Of a stretch of DNA of 64,000 bases, positions 33,501 to 42,734 are shown in pieces. This DNA comes from Siphonodentalium dalli. Taxonomy: Eukaryota > Mollusca > Scaphopoda > Gadilida > Siphonodentaliidae. The stretch is from positions 149,165,379-149,229,378 of the forward strand of contig CP136063.1 of assembly GCA_032622095.1 (NCBI GenBank), in the 5' to 3' direction. Within the stretch, counting starts at the first letter, position 1, and each line of letters begins with the position of its first letter. The position numbers and the translations under genes are program-made. The notes under the pieces are model-generated. The model was not told where the DNA came from and did not search any database. It was given only the letters and a program-made list of their open reading frames with translations.

Positions 33501-36500
33501 AACAGACCTCATAATCGCAGGTGCACAGGTTACTTAATATCTGTGCAAAGTTTAAAAAAAATTTATCAAAAAATGTAGGAGTAAAAGCTCAGACAAAGGT
33601 ATACCACTGTATTGAAATTTCTTAGTCGAAAAGGGGAATAACTCCACAAAGTTAAACAGACCTCATAATCGCAAGTGCACATGTTCCCTCCCATGCAACT
33701 AAATATCTGTGCCAAGTTTAAAAAAAATTTACCAAACAACGTAGGAATAAAAGCTCATACAAAATTGCATCCACGGACAGAGATAAGTATGGATGGACAG
33801 ACGGCTGTCCTCACAAAATGATACATAATATGTGACTAAGAAGACACATAAATATCCTTAGTGCTCATAAAATTGCTAAGTGGCTATAGCCACATTAGAA
33901 ACCTTATTTGACACATGGAATGTGATCTAAGTGGTTTGAGGGAGTCACTTGAAAAAATGGTAAGCCAAGCCTAAGCCTAGAATAAGCCTAATTATAACCT
34001 AATCTAAGCCTAGACATATTTACAAATATATAATATAAGAAAAATTTGTACCCGGTAGCTCCACCAGTTTCCGAGACCTGGTCTGCGCATGAAAATTTGT
34101 AGCCGACGCAAGATACATTCACATGCCAAATTTCAAGTCGATAGCTCCACCCGTTTCCGAGATCTCGTCTGCGCATGCGGTGCACGGGCGTCGCACGGGC
34201 TCGGCGACCCGATAAAATTTGTACCCGGCGCAAGATACATTCACATAGCAAATTTCAAGTCGATAGCTCCACCCGTTTCCGAGATCTCGTCTGCGCATGC
34301 GCTGCACGGGCGTCGCACGGGCTCGGCAATACGACAGCGACGACCACCTGGTCAAACTACACTCACGTACCAAGTTTCGTCCCGATCGGTCAAGGTGTTG
34401 GTATCTGATGCAAAAGACGAAATTGTGAGTGTTGGTCAATAATCCCCGCCGTGAACCTCATCGTCGCAAAGAGCGGACAGTCAATTAACCCCGTTGTGAA
34501 CCTCAATCACCAACGCGACGCGTTCTAAAAATAGGAAAGCACTTTCTCTCTGCATAATTCTGCAGATGCTAATAACGTTGCTCCCCGTAGGTAGCAATAT
34601 TGTTGTTGTTGATATTTACGGCTTGGGGGCTATTTTCTTATTTAGCAAGTTTGAGCTCAATCGCCAATCGGTTAGAGTCTATAAAGGACACACTCATATA
34701 TATGACACTTCCCGTAGGTAGCAAGTTTGAGCTCAATCGGCATTCCCTGGAATTACCCGTAGATTGGCAGATTCCAGTAGCTTTATAACGGTATATCTGG
34801 GGAGAAATCTGATGCTATATTCGTGATTATCTGGGATGATTTCGGTATATACCAAAGGTATATACTGTAAAATCAAAGTGCGCCATCCGTGCTCGCATGG
34901 AATAAATTTCGAGCGATAACGTTTGCGTTCCCGTATAACTCTGCAGATGCGAATAACGTTGAATGGGAAACAGACGCTCTTTATAGAGATGCGTCAAAAA
35001 CAAACGCTCATTAAATAATCACTTGATTAACCCCCGCCGTGCCTTTGCGGTGATTTGAGATTGGAGAACGGGTGCTCTGAGCTTCTCTAAACCGCGACCA
35101 CGGTCGTGTCAGTGGGATTTGACACTTACATAGAAAGTTTGAGCTCAATCTTTACACGCGTTTTGGATTCTATGAAGTACACACACACATATATACGAAG
35201 TCTCAAAATATATAGTATAGATTTTTCTTAATCAGGTGAACGCTCTAGATTGTGAATGAAGGACTGAAAAAAATACCATCTGCTAACTACTTCAAATGCA
35301 GCATCCTTAAGCCACACAATACACTGACACTTGATTTGCAGCCACGCAAGTAGCATTTCGTCAGAACCGTTTTTGAAGCCAGGTAAAAAGAAGTATTCAC
35401 ATAGGTCTCTAGCCACTTAATTGTGTAGACACACAAGTAGCAATTTGTTGGTATGGATGGACGGACGGATGGCTAGATGGACGGATGGACAAGCTGATTC
35501 CAGTATACCCCCCCCCCCCCCACTACAACTCATTACGGGGGTATAAAAATTTTAAAGCATTTTCTTGAAAACAATGAATAGAACATTAGGTTACATAGTT
35601 TAAAATAGAGTCTGTAGTGAAACCCCAAGCACAATTTGATTTTCTTTAGAGGGACGGCGGCCTTCGTTGATATTGATGATATGAATGCGATATTAATCAC
35701 AAAACATGCTTTGTGTCCGAGAAAATACAGGTCGACTGTTGTTCCGTTTCTCGCAAAAAGCGCAGTAGATTGTTTATAAGCAGAATCGCGTTATTGTGAC
35801 ATTTCCTTATTTAGATTTGCGCGCTTTATATGTCCGTTGTAAAACCCCTAAATTGCTGTGCCAACAACTTACAACTCACAATACAACTCGTAGTAACATT
35901 CCTTATTTGGTAAGTATGACCATATATAGGTTAGGAGAAAAATACTAACTGGATTGAAAAATATTCATCTCTTTGCAAGAACAATTATATTATGTGCACA
36001 TTTTCTGTCTGATCATTTCCCAATCATGAAGTAACTTGGATTAGCTTGATTTTGAACTGACAGCAGGTAGAAAGGGTCGATTAAAATAAAATTTGGTGTG
36101 ATTTGAATGCGATTGTTGATTGTGCCGATAATTTTATCTACGAATTCCACAACGCAAAAGAACATTTTCATTGGACAATACGGTAGTTCCAAGTGTTTGT
36201 CTACAAACAATCGTAATGTAACATTTTTTATGTTTGTTTACATAACCAAGGGTACAAACGTGACAATAGCATGCAATGTATGCGATATTTATGATTTGTA
36301 TAAGAACAACATCTGTCTATTATATAATATTCTTTCTGTTTATGGCCGTTTTAGTGGATGTGACTATTTAAAAACCTATACCCACAGGGAAGGCCACCCA
36401 TGTCTTTAACCAATGACATGCTCCATTGGCATGTTATGGCCAGACCTGTTTACTTTTAAAATTGGAAATCTGGAGAGAAAGAGGGAGATTTAGTGAAAAA

Positions 36501-37030
36501 TCTGGAGATTTTTTCCGATAAGAGTATCACAAAAAAAAACTTCATATTTTTCATTTAAATGTCATAACTTTTGGGAGAGAATCCATTCAGTAAAGAAAGG
36601 TTTCAGAAGACAAAATTTCCCATACCTCCTTATTGAACTCCTTCTTGGCATAATCTAAACCATACTCATGTTCTTTCCAAGCCATACAAAACATGATTTT
36701 TTTAATCATTTTTGAAATTTCTGGAGCATGTCCTTCAAGTTTTGCCATCAAATAGTTTGTATAAACCATAAACGGGACTGTTCCTGTTGACCTCAGTACC
36801 AGTGTACTGAGCAGTATACTGCTCCACCACTGTAATCCAGTAACGTCATGCACACTCTCGAGAAAAATCTGTGCAGCTCTGATGGGCGGAGATTCCAAAG
36901 AAAAGTACTCATGGTAGGTTTCTGCCGATAGTTGCCTCGATTGATGCTGATAGTTCACAAGAGATCCCACTTTCCAATTTCCCACACATGGTGTTCTTGT
37001 TCTGTGGCAGTATCCAAGGGTATGCAGCAT
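24381..37030 (-). CDS. COX18: COX18, mitochondrial cytochrome c oxidase assembly insertase (5 exons)
   Basis: The product is an Oxa1/Alb3/YidC-family insertase of the mitochondrial inner membrane, which in known species exports the C-terminal tail of cytochrome c oxidase subunit 2 (COX2). Five exons (37030-36626, 32691-32544, 31794-31667, 27527-27411, 24557-24381) have GT-AG boundaries and matching phases and give 324 residues, close to the usual family length. Residues 1 to about 40 are basic and poor in acid, like a mitochondrial presequence. Hydrophobic helices lie at about 66-91, 155-175, 210-226, 244-266 and 267-287. Family signatures are TGLQWWSSILLSTLVLR, LQIPLWFSLSFALRN, TGGMLWFPDL, IPVAASVPS and RLLGIPKTRAESQTPLRDI. 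An AATAAA overlaps the stop codon. A second exon 1 lies upstream at 40086-39682. The introns are loaded with MITEs and repeats, but no lesion is seen in the reading frame. Confidence 0.93.
24653..25601. mobile_element. Mutator-like (MULE-type) MITE with 101-bp TIRs in COX18 intron 4
   Basis: The element body is 24662-25592 (931 bp). Its left 101 bp (24662-24762, starting TAGTCCAAGTCTTCTCGTAC) and right 101 bp (25492-25592) are reverse complements with one mismatch. A 9-bp direct repeat CATTCTTGT flanks it at 24653-24661 and 25593-25601. TIRs of about 100 bp with a 9-bp target duplication fit Mutator-like elements. The interior has no transposase frame. The near-identity of the TIRs implies a recent insertion. 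Confidence 0.9.
26238..26290. repeat. Perfect 53-bp palindrome (26-bp arms, 1-nt centre)
   Basis: Arm 26238-26263 (GGAAATATGGCTTGTTGCCA...) is the exact reverse complement of 26265-26290. It lies in COX18 intron 4. With a 1-nt loop it is unlike a normal pre-miRNA and more like a template-switch product or a pair of joined half-elements. Confidence 0.92.
27411..27527 (-). CDS. COX18: COX18 exon 4
   Basis: 117 bp, exactly 39 codons, phase 0 on both sides. Acceptor AAATTATTTGCAG, donor CCTTCA/GTGAGT (intron from 27410). It encodes IHRLQRPKTADLF... to IPVAASVPS (fourth helix). A piggyBac-like MITE begins only 37 nt upstream of this acceptor. Confidence 0.93.
27565..27755. mobile_element. piggyBac-like MITE (copy 2) in COX18 intron 3
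   Basis: 191 bp bounded by TTAA (27565-27568 and 27752-27755) with termini TTAACCCTTTCATGA on both sides. Inside is a perfect 23-bp inverted repeat: 27614-27636 (CCAATGCATTCTCTTATATA...) against 27658-27680, with a 21-nt loop. It sits 37 nt upstream of the exon 4 acceptor, so the COX18 branch point must lie within those 37 nt or inside the MITE. Confidence 0.9.
27848..28040 (-). pseudogene. Cys-rich zinc-binding remnant, possibly from a transposase
   Basis: On the minus strand one frame reads RPCVYCQEIYHNNNPAKSGG. After a one-base shift the next frame reads PPNLKHVVPCGQTYRGVCCLTCYT. Together these give a CxxC...C...CxxC arrangement interrupted by a single frameshift. It resembles the Cys-rich C-terminal tails of DNA transposases such as the piggyBac/PGBD type, and a piggyBac-like MITE is 100 bp away. 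The assignment is tentative. Confidence 0.35.
28244..28452 (+). CDS. Possible terminal exon, unknown gene
   Basis: A strong acceptor (TTTTTTTATTTTTCAG at about 28228-28243) is followed by about 69 open codons: WAVDVRIAGVILALQQWQLL...SVPQKWSVSRGDKIEPIAV...KWHPN. The Cys-Thr-x-(V)PQKW-x(4)-RG-x-K pattern reminds me of the segment after the SWIM zinc finger in YqaJ-type or transposon-derived animal proteins, but I am not sure. It lies on the strand opposite COX18, inside its intron 3, and AATAAA motifs follow at about 28649 and 28664. Confidence 0.35.
28453..30805. other. Intron 3 of COX18: no exon; short local repeats
   Basis: Two related blocks at about 29360-29420 and 29485-29540 share GAACGCTCTTTATTGTCTAC and CATGGACGCTCTTTAT; similar words recur at about 34975. 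Nothing else is recognised. Confidence 0.45.
30806..30959 (+). CDS. Possible terminal exon, unknown gene
   Basis: The acceptor CTCTTTGCTTTCAG (AG at 30804-30805) is followed by an open frame, KIRVTKDTFESLKRLTGCPL...KKKVVTTFGTVPIGSGFA...HVRK, then TAA. Codon use and the basic, motif-like texture look coding. I do not recognise the family, and no upstream exon on this strand is evident in the window. It lies inside COX18 intron 3, on the opposite strand. Confidence 0.35.
31551..31625 (+). repeat. 3' end fragment of a pearl/DINE-like element
   Basis: It carries ACCAAATTTCAAAATCCGTA, then AGTTATCACG, then an ACAGACGAACAGACAGATGC microsatellite, the same order of blocks seen at the end of other repeat elements here. 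It stops 42 bp short of the COX18 exon 3 donor. Confidence 0.55.
31667..31794 (-). CDS. COX18: COX18 exon 3
   Basis: 128 bp. Acceptor TTTTTATTGCAG, donor ATTGAG/GTGATT (intron from 31666; a weaker donor, but phase 0 and consistent with exon 4). It encodes AAIIHSPEMITGGMLWFPDL...FGLINLLNIE, with the strongly conserved GGMLWFPDL motif and the third membrane helix. Confidence 0.92.
31950..32050 (-). mobile_element. SINE tail fragment
   Basis: On the minus strand, CGTGATATGGCCTAGCAGCT...ACCCTAACAAAACAAAAC matches the 3' tail of the SINE at 301-600 (TCGTGATATGGCCTTAGTGG). The pol III promoter part is not recognisable, so this is a truncated or diverged copy. Confidence 0.6.
32130..33440. repeat. 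Dispersed repeat family R1 (copies 2 and 3) around COX18 exon 2
   Basis: Copy 2 (about 32130-32370) and copy 3 (about 32935-33440) share TCTGATAACTCTGA(G/A)CTTTG, AGCCAAAGAAATAGT and CATTCTGAGACAATGAAAAG. They match 16740-17200 in the opposite orientation. Exon 2 (32544-32691) lies between them. Copy 3 holds a poly-C run of about 24 bases at about 33275-33298. Confidence 0.65.
32544..32691 (-). CDS. COX18: COX18 exon 2
   Basis: 148 bp. Acceptor ATATCCACAG (AG at 32693-32692), donor TCAG/GTATGT (intron from 32543). It encodes KKIQLREFYIKHNCHPGK... through LQIPLWFSLSFALRNMSGG, the second membrane helix. It ends one base into a codon (phase 1), completed by AA of exon 3 to give Glu. Confidence 0.92.
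33441..33840 (+). mobile_element. Pearl/DINE-like element, two units
   Basis: Two related units of about 165 bp begin GGGG(G)(A)ATAACTCCAC at about 33475 and 33614. Each is followed by AACAGACCTCATAATCGCA and ATCTGTGC(A/C)AAGTTTAAAAA. The end is an ACGG-like stretch (GGATGGACAGACGGCTGTCC). Confidence 0.6.
34020..34440 (+). repeat. 122-bp GC-rich tandem repeat (about 3 units)
   Basis: GATAGCTCCACCCGTTTCCG starts at 34140 and 34262 (122 bp apart), with a shortened unit from 34054. Units contain CCAAATTTCAAGTCGATAGC and TGCACGGGCGTCGCACGGGC. A last divergent unit reads ACCAAGTTTCGTCCCGATCGG (34369-34389). Both strands are open here because the repeat lacks stops; no gene is implied. Confidence 0.8.
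34441..36236. other. Intron 1 of COX18: repeats and microsatellites, no exon
   Basis: Two AGCAAGTTTGAGCTCAATCG blocks (about 34643 and 34718) and a related AAGTTTGAGCTCAATC at about 35135 recall the core word found in the other repeat families. ACGG-type microsatellites with a poly-C run occur at 35450-35521. No exon-like frame. Confidence 0.5.
36626..37030 (-). CDS. COX18: COX18 exon 1, copy S1 (proximal)
   Basis: 135 codons from ATG 37030 to the donor GAG/GTATGG (intron from 36625), phase 0. It encodes the presequence, the first membrane helix and the start of the matrix-side hairpin. Compared with the S2 copy it differs at the protein level in a short patch: SKMIKKIMFCMAW here against SKMMKKIKVRMAW there. 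The S2 version is more like what I expect of the family at this spot. Joining to exon 2 gives ...KKEFNKE/KKIQLREFY... Confidence 0.9.
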
Positions 37031-37719
37031 GGCAGCATGCCGGCCGTCTACAGACTCTCAGTGTTGGACTCCCAGAAATCATTTTCTGCAAAGATGATTG
37101 GTAGATTGTGGTTTACAGTCGTTATCCCAACAATAAGCCGATGCACAATTGTTTTAAAGTTAATAAATTTGCTAATTATTTGTACTCATTATTAATATGA
37201 ACGGAACAGAATGCGGGGTTGGAATCATGCGGGGAAAAGTAATAATGGACAATGAGATATCTTGTTGCCATGAGTCAATGTCATGGCGTTGGGCAACGCG
37301 ATAGAAATCCAATCATTAACAAATGTGAAAACACCCCCCCCCCCATGTGTTATCCAAAATCCTATGGAATGCAATTTCACATTTATAAATCATTGCCTGA
37401 AGTTTAGTTCAATTGTACTGGAATGCAAATCTTTGTAAAGTCATATTTGTAAGAAAAGTTAATTGCTCTGAAGTTCAATTTGACAATGATTTGTCAATAT
37501 AGCCAAGGGTATTAAATTTATTCTGTGACGACACTATACATATAACTCTATAACGTCCATCTGATATTATGACTCTCTTGATATGGCAGACCTGTGCAAA
37601 TAAGGTGCCAAGGTCACATTTTAGCACACATACATAGGTGCCCCCCCCCCCTCACTTGTTGTTGATGCATACCATATCATGATCCAAAATCCTATGGAAG
37701 GCCATACCACATTTGTAAA

Positions 37720-38686
37720 TAATTGCCTGCAGTAGTGATGAGCCGAAAATTAGAAATGACAATCGGAGTCGGCCGATTATGGCCCATCGGATGATAATCT
37801 GCACTTGGGTTTCAACATCGGTATTACCGATTATCTAAATAATAATCAGTTGCTTGTTTTCTTCATTAATCGTGTTAAATATGACGATGTTTTGTTGAAT
37901 AAATGACTAGTAGACATGGAGAGAGTGTCACCAAACACAAATATATACAGCCATGTCTTCTTCAGAATACCATTACCCCGGGTCTATGTTTGAACAATAT
38001 ATTACAGCGGGGATCGCCGGGAAAGCATGCGACACGTTAATATAATATCTAAACTATAGAGCCTGTCACCACTATCATAGTGTAAGGAGTTGCAAATTGC
38101 CATGTGAGATATCAAAATAATAGTTATTTAATAATGGAAAAGATTAAAAGACATGGAATGGGTAAAAGGGGTTAAATCTCCCATCTCAGGTCCTGTTTGA
38201 TCCAATCTAAGTCCAAGCATCCAAGGACCTACAGTATAGCTCAATTGTTCTAGTTAATTAAATTCACCTGGCTAAGTGGTAGATAACAGAACACCAGTAG
38301 ACATAAACAAATAGTATCCAGATAGTGTCAGGTAAGATTTAACATAGCATGTGGTCAATAAGTTTCGCTTATTGAATATTTTTTTATCACACCATGCGTA
38401 AAGTGTATATGGACGGACGGACAAACGGACAATGAACGACAAGTGGTCAATCCGGACGTCGACACCATGTGTACCATACTATGGTATGGGTAGACATAAA
38501 CGATCGCCAAATCACGATCAGCAGATGTTTAACCCATCCCTTGGCAACAGTCAATTGCAATGATCGGAATCATAATCTAGAGTTTTGATGTTGAATTATA
38601 AGAGTATACTGTTACATGTATGTACTACAGTAGTATAGACAAATGTAACACAAGTTATTGGTGTGAGATATCAAAATAATATAACA
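37720..38686. other. S1-specific segment (967 bp)
   Basis: In S2 this interval is replaced by the 2.7-kb element at 60684-63420. It holds no gene. TGAGATATCAAAATAAT occurs near both 38105 and 38664, and an ACGG microsatellite lies at about 38411-38440. It may itself be an old pearl/DINE-like insertion, so the ancestral state here is unclear. Confidence 0.6.
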
Positions 38687-38887
38687 AATAACAACATAAT
38701 GTTTGGGAGTATAAACGAGAAAAGATGTATCGAAACGATATATTGAACACGAGGTCGAATCACTTCTTACAGACCTCTAAACTTACGTCATACATAAAAG
38801 CACCCGATGCAAAGCGCGTATACAAAATAATATATAATAATTCCCAACATACTCCCGCCCCAAAATGACAGTAAGTTGTGAGAATAT

Positions 38888-39427
38888 GAAAGTGTCAATG
38901 ACACTGTAGCTCAACTTGGAAAAATGGAATAATTTCATGTGTTACAGTCAATGGAGTGATTAGGAATGTGGAAAGTTGAAAGGCCTAGTTATGCAAAGAG
39001 TAAAATCCAAGATGGCCGCTGGCAGTCATGTTTTTTTGCCGAATGACCCCAAAAAGACTTGTTCCCATTTACATGTCATTGTTAACATCCATCACAAATT
39101 TCATGATGATCCGACAAAAGATACGACCTGTAGCCTGTGTGAAAGGATTTAGTCATGTAAAGAGTAAAATACAAGATGGCTGCTGGCAGCCATGTTTTTT
39201 TGCCGAATGATCTCAAAATGACTTGTTTCCCATCTACATGTCATTATTAACATCCATGACAAATCTCATGATGATCGGACCAAAGATCGGACTTGTAGCC
39301 CATGCCAAATGATTTAGTCATGCAAAGAGTAAAATCCAAGATGGCTGCTGGCGGCCATGTTTTTTGGCCGAACGATACCAAAATGACTCATTCCCATCTA
39401 CATGTCAATATTAACATCCATGATAAA
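38888..39427 (+). mobile_element. Pearl-like element 5' part (copy C), cut by the duplication junction
   Basis: It starts GAAAGTGTCAATGACACTG and has the TAGCTCAACTT word and about three monomers, and then stops in mid-monomer at the S1/S2 junction. Its S2 counterpart (63622 onward) continues into the normal monomer sequence and has one monomer fewer. Confidence 0.88.
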
Positions 39428-39681
39428 TTTACATAACCAAGGGTACAAACGTGACAATAGCATGCAATGTATGCGATATTTATGATTTGTATAAGAACAA
39501 CATCTGTTTATTATATAATATTCTTTCTGTTTATGGCCGTTTTAGTGGATGTGACTATTTTAAAACCTGTACCCACAGGGAAGGCCACCCATGTCTTTAA
39601 CCAATGGCATGCTCCATAGGCATGTTATGGGAGAGAATCCATTCAGTAAAGAAAGGTTTCAGAAGACAAAATTTCCCATAC

Positions 39682-40086
39682 CTCCTTATTGAACTCCTTC
39701 TTGGCATAATCTAAACCATACTCATGTTCTTTCCAAGCCATACGAACCTTGATTTTTTTCATCATTTTTGAAATTTCTGGAGCATGTCCTTCAAGTTTTG
39801 CCATCAAATAGTTTGTATAAACCATAAACGGGACTGTTCCTGTTGACCTGAGTACCAGTGTACTGAGCAGTATACTGCTCCACCACTGTAATCCAGTAAC
39901 GTCATGCACACTCTCGAGAAAAATCTGTGCAGCTCTGATGGGCGGAGATTCCAAAGAAAAGTACTCATGGTAGGTTTCTGCCGATAGTTGTCTCGATTGA
40001 TGCTGATAGTTCACAAGAGATCCCACTTTCCAATTTCCCACACATGGTGTTCTTGTTCTGTGGCAGTATCCAAGGGTATGCAGCAT
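39682..40086 (-). CDS. COX18: COX18 exon 1, copy S2 (distal, fully open)
   Basis: A duplicate of exon 1 with the same ATG, frame and GAG/GTATGG donor (intron from 39681). It carries no stop or frameshift over 135 codons. It keeps SKMMKKIKVRMAW, where S1 has SKMIKKIMFCMAW. Transcribed from S2, it would splice over S1 exon 1 to exon 2 across about 7.0 kb; from S1 the intron is about 3.9 kb. Only 213 bp separates this ATG from the end of the giant pearl-like element, so its upstream region is short and abuts the array. Which copy provides the mRNA start cannot be told from sequence. Confidence 0.85.
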
Positions 40087-42734
40087 GGCAGCATGCCGGC
40101 CGTCTACAGACTCTCAGTGTTGGACTCCCAGAAATCATTTTCTGCAAAGATGATTGGTAGATTGTGGTTTACAGTCGTTATCCCAACAATAAGCGGATGC
40201 ACAATTGTTTTAAAGTTAATCAATTTGCTAATTATTTGTACTCATTATTAATATGAATAGAACAGAATGCGGGATGGGAATCATGCGGGGAAAAGTAATG
40301 AAAGTGTCAATGACACTGTAGCTCAACTTGGAAAGGGAATAATTTAATGTATTACAGTCAATGGAGCGATTATGAATGTGGGAAGTTGAATGTCTATTAC
40401 TAGTTTATGGACATGAAGAGAAAAGTAAAATCCAAGATGGCTGCTGGCGGCCATGTTTTCGGCCGAATGACCCCAAAAAGAATCGTTCCCATCTACATGT
40501 CATCGTTAACAGTCATGACAAATTTTATGATGATCAGACTAAAGGTACGACCTGTAGCCCGTGCTAAAGAATTTAGTCATACAAAGAGTAAAATCCAAGA
40601 TGGCTGCTGGCCGCCATGTTATTTGGCCGAATGACCCCAAAATTACTCGTTCCCATCTACATGTCAATATTAACATCCATCACAAATTTCATGATGATCA
40701 GACGAACAGTACGACCTGTGGCCCGTGCTAATGGATTGAATTTTGAAATCCAAGATGGCCACTGGCGGCCATTGTTTTTTGTCCGAATGACCCCAAAATG
40801 ACTCGTTCCCATCTACATTCCAATTTCAACAGCCACAACAAATTTTATGATGATCAGACTAAAGGTACGACCTGTAGCCCGTGCTAAAGGATTTAGTCAT
40901 ACAAAGAGTAAAATCAAAGATGCCTGCTGGCGGCCATGTTTTTTGACCGAATGACGCCAAAATGACTCGTTCCCATCTACATGTCATTATTAACATTCAT
41001 GACAAATTTTATGATGATCAGACTAAAGGTACGACCTGTAGCCCGTGCTAAAGGATTTAGTCATACAAAGAGTAAAATTCAAGATGGCTGCTGGTGGCCA
41101 TGTTTTTGGGCCAAATGACCCCAAAATTACTCGTTCCCATCTACATATCAATATTAACATCCATGACAAATTTGATGATGATCAGACTAAAGGTACGACC
41201 TGTAGCCCGTGCTAAAGAATTTAGTCATACAAAGAGTAAAATCCAAGATGGCTGCTGGCCGCCATGTTTTTTGGCCGAATGACCCCAAAATTACTCGTTC
41301 CCATCTACATGTCAATATTAACATCCATGACAAATTTCATGATGATCAGCCGAACAGTACGACCTGTGGCCCGTGCTAATGGATTGAATTTTGAAATCCA
41401 AGATGGCCACTGGCGGCAATTATTTTTTGTCCGAATGACCCCAAAATGACTTGTTTCCATCTACATTCCAATTTCAACAGCCATCACAAATTTTATGATG
41501 ATCAGACTAAAGGTACGACCTGTAGCCCGTGCTAAAGGATTTAGTCATACAAAGAGTAAAATCCAAGATGGCTGCTGGCGGCCATGTTTTTAGGCCAAAT
41601 GACCACAAAATGACTCGTTCCCATCTACATGTCAATATTAACATCCATGACAAATTTGATGATGATCAGACTAAAGGTACGACCTGTAGCCCGTGCTAAA
41701 GAATTTAGTCATACAAAGAGTAAAATCCAAGATGGCTGCTGGCCGCCATGTTTTTTGGCCGAATGACCCCAAAATTACTCGTTCCCATCTACATGTCAAT
41801 ATTAACATCCATGACAAATTTCATGATGATCAGACGAACAGTACGACCTGTGGCCCGTGCTAATGGATTGAATTTTGAAATCCATGATGGCCGCTGGCAG
41901 CCATGTTTTTTGTCCGAATGACCCCAAAATGACTCGTTCCCATCTACATTCCAATTTCAACAGCCACGACAAATTTTATGATGATCGGACTAAAGGTACG
42001 ACCTGTAGCCCGTGCTAAAGGATTTAGTCATACAAAGAGTGAAATCAAAGATGCCTGCTGGCGGCCATGTTTTTTGGCCGAATGACCCCAAAATGACTCG
42101 TTCCCATCTACATGTCATTATTAACATTCTTGACAAATTTTATGATGATCAGACTAAAAGTACGACCTGTAGCCCGTGCTAAAGAATTTAGTCATACAAA
42201 GAGTAAAATCCAAGATGGCTGCTGGCGGCCATGTTTTTGGGCCAAATGACCCCAAAATGACTCGTTCCCATCTACATGTCAATATTAACATCCATGACAA
42301 ATTTGATGATGATCAGACTAAAGGTACGACCTGTAGCCCGTGCTAAAGGATTTAGTCATACAAAGAGTAAAATCCAAGATGGCTGCTGGCGGCCATTATT
42401 TTTTGTCCGAATGACCCCAAAATGGCTCGTTCCCATCTACATTCCAATTTCAACAGCCATCACAAATTTTATGATGATCAGACTAAAGGTACGACCTGTA
42501 GCCCGTGCTAAAGAATTTAGTCATACAAAGAGTAAAATCCAAGATGGCTGCTGGTGGCCATGTTTTTGGGCCAAATGACCCCAAAATGACTCGTTCCCAT
42601 CTACATGTCAATATTAACATCCATGACAAATTTGATGATGATCAGACTAAAGGTACGACCTGTAGCCCGTGCTAAAGAATTTAGTCATACAAAGAGTAAA
42701 ATCCAAGATGGCTGCTGGCCGCCATGTTTTTTGG

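Larger units (their letters stand above)
36237..39427. repeat. Tandem duplication unit S1 (contains COX18 exon 1)
   Basis: Compared with S2 (from 39428), S1 aligns in four blocks. 36237-36439 matches 39428-39630 (offset 3191), and 36573-37243 matches 39629-40299 (offset 3056). 37244 to about 37719 matches 60210 to about 60683 (offset 22966), and 38687 onward matches 63421 onward (offset 24734). The S1/S2 junction at 39424-39431 joins the middle of a pearl-like monomer to TTTACATAACC, with three bases (TTT) shared by both sides. S1 has 135 bp (about 36440-36574) that S2 lacks. Hand count over 36587-37243 gives about 12 substitutions, near 2%. Confidence 0.92.

Noticed and set aside
34089-34442. 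Overlapping open frames on both strands (about 80-117 codons)
   Set aside because: They are produced by the GC-rich 122-bp tandem repeat, with no motif or splice support.
35228-35416. Minus-strand frame MARDLCEYFFLPGFKNG...
   Set aside because: No family recognised, no good splice sites, and it lies in a repeat-rich part of COX18 intron 1.
36932-40251. Plus-strand frames at 36932-37195 and 39988-40251
   Set aside because: They are antisense to COX18 exon 1 and conserved only because the segment is duplicated.
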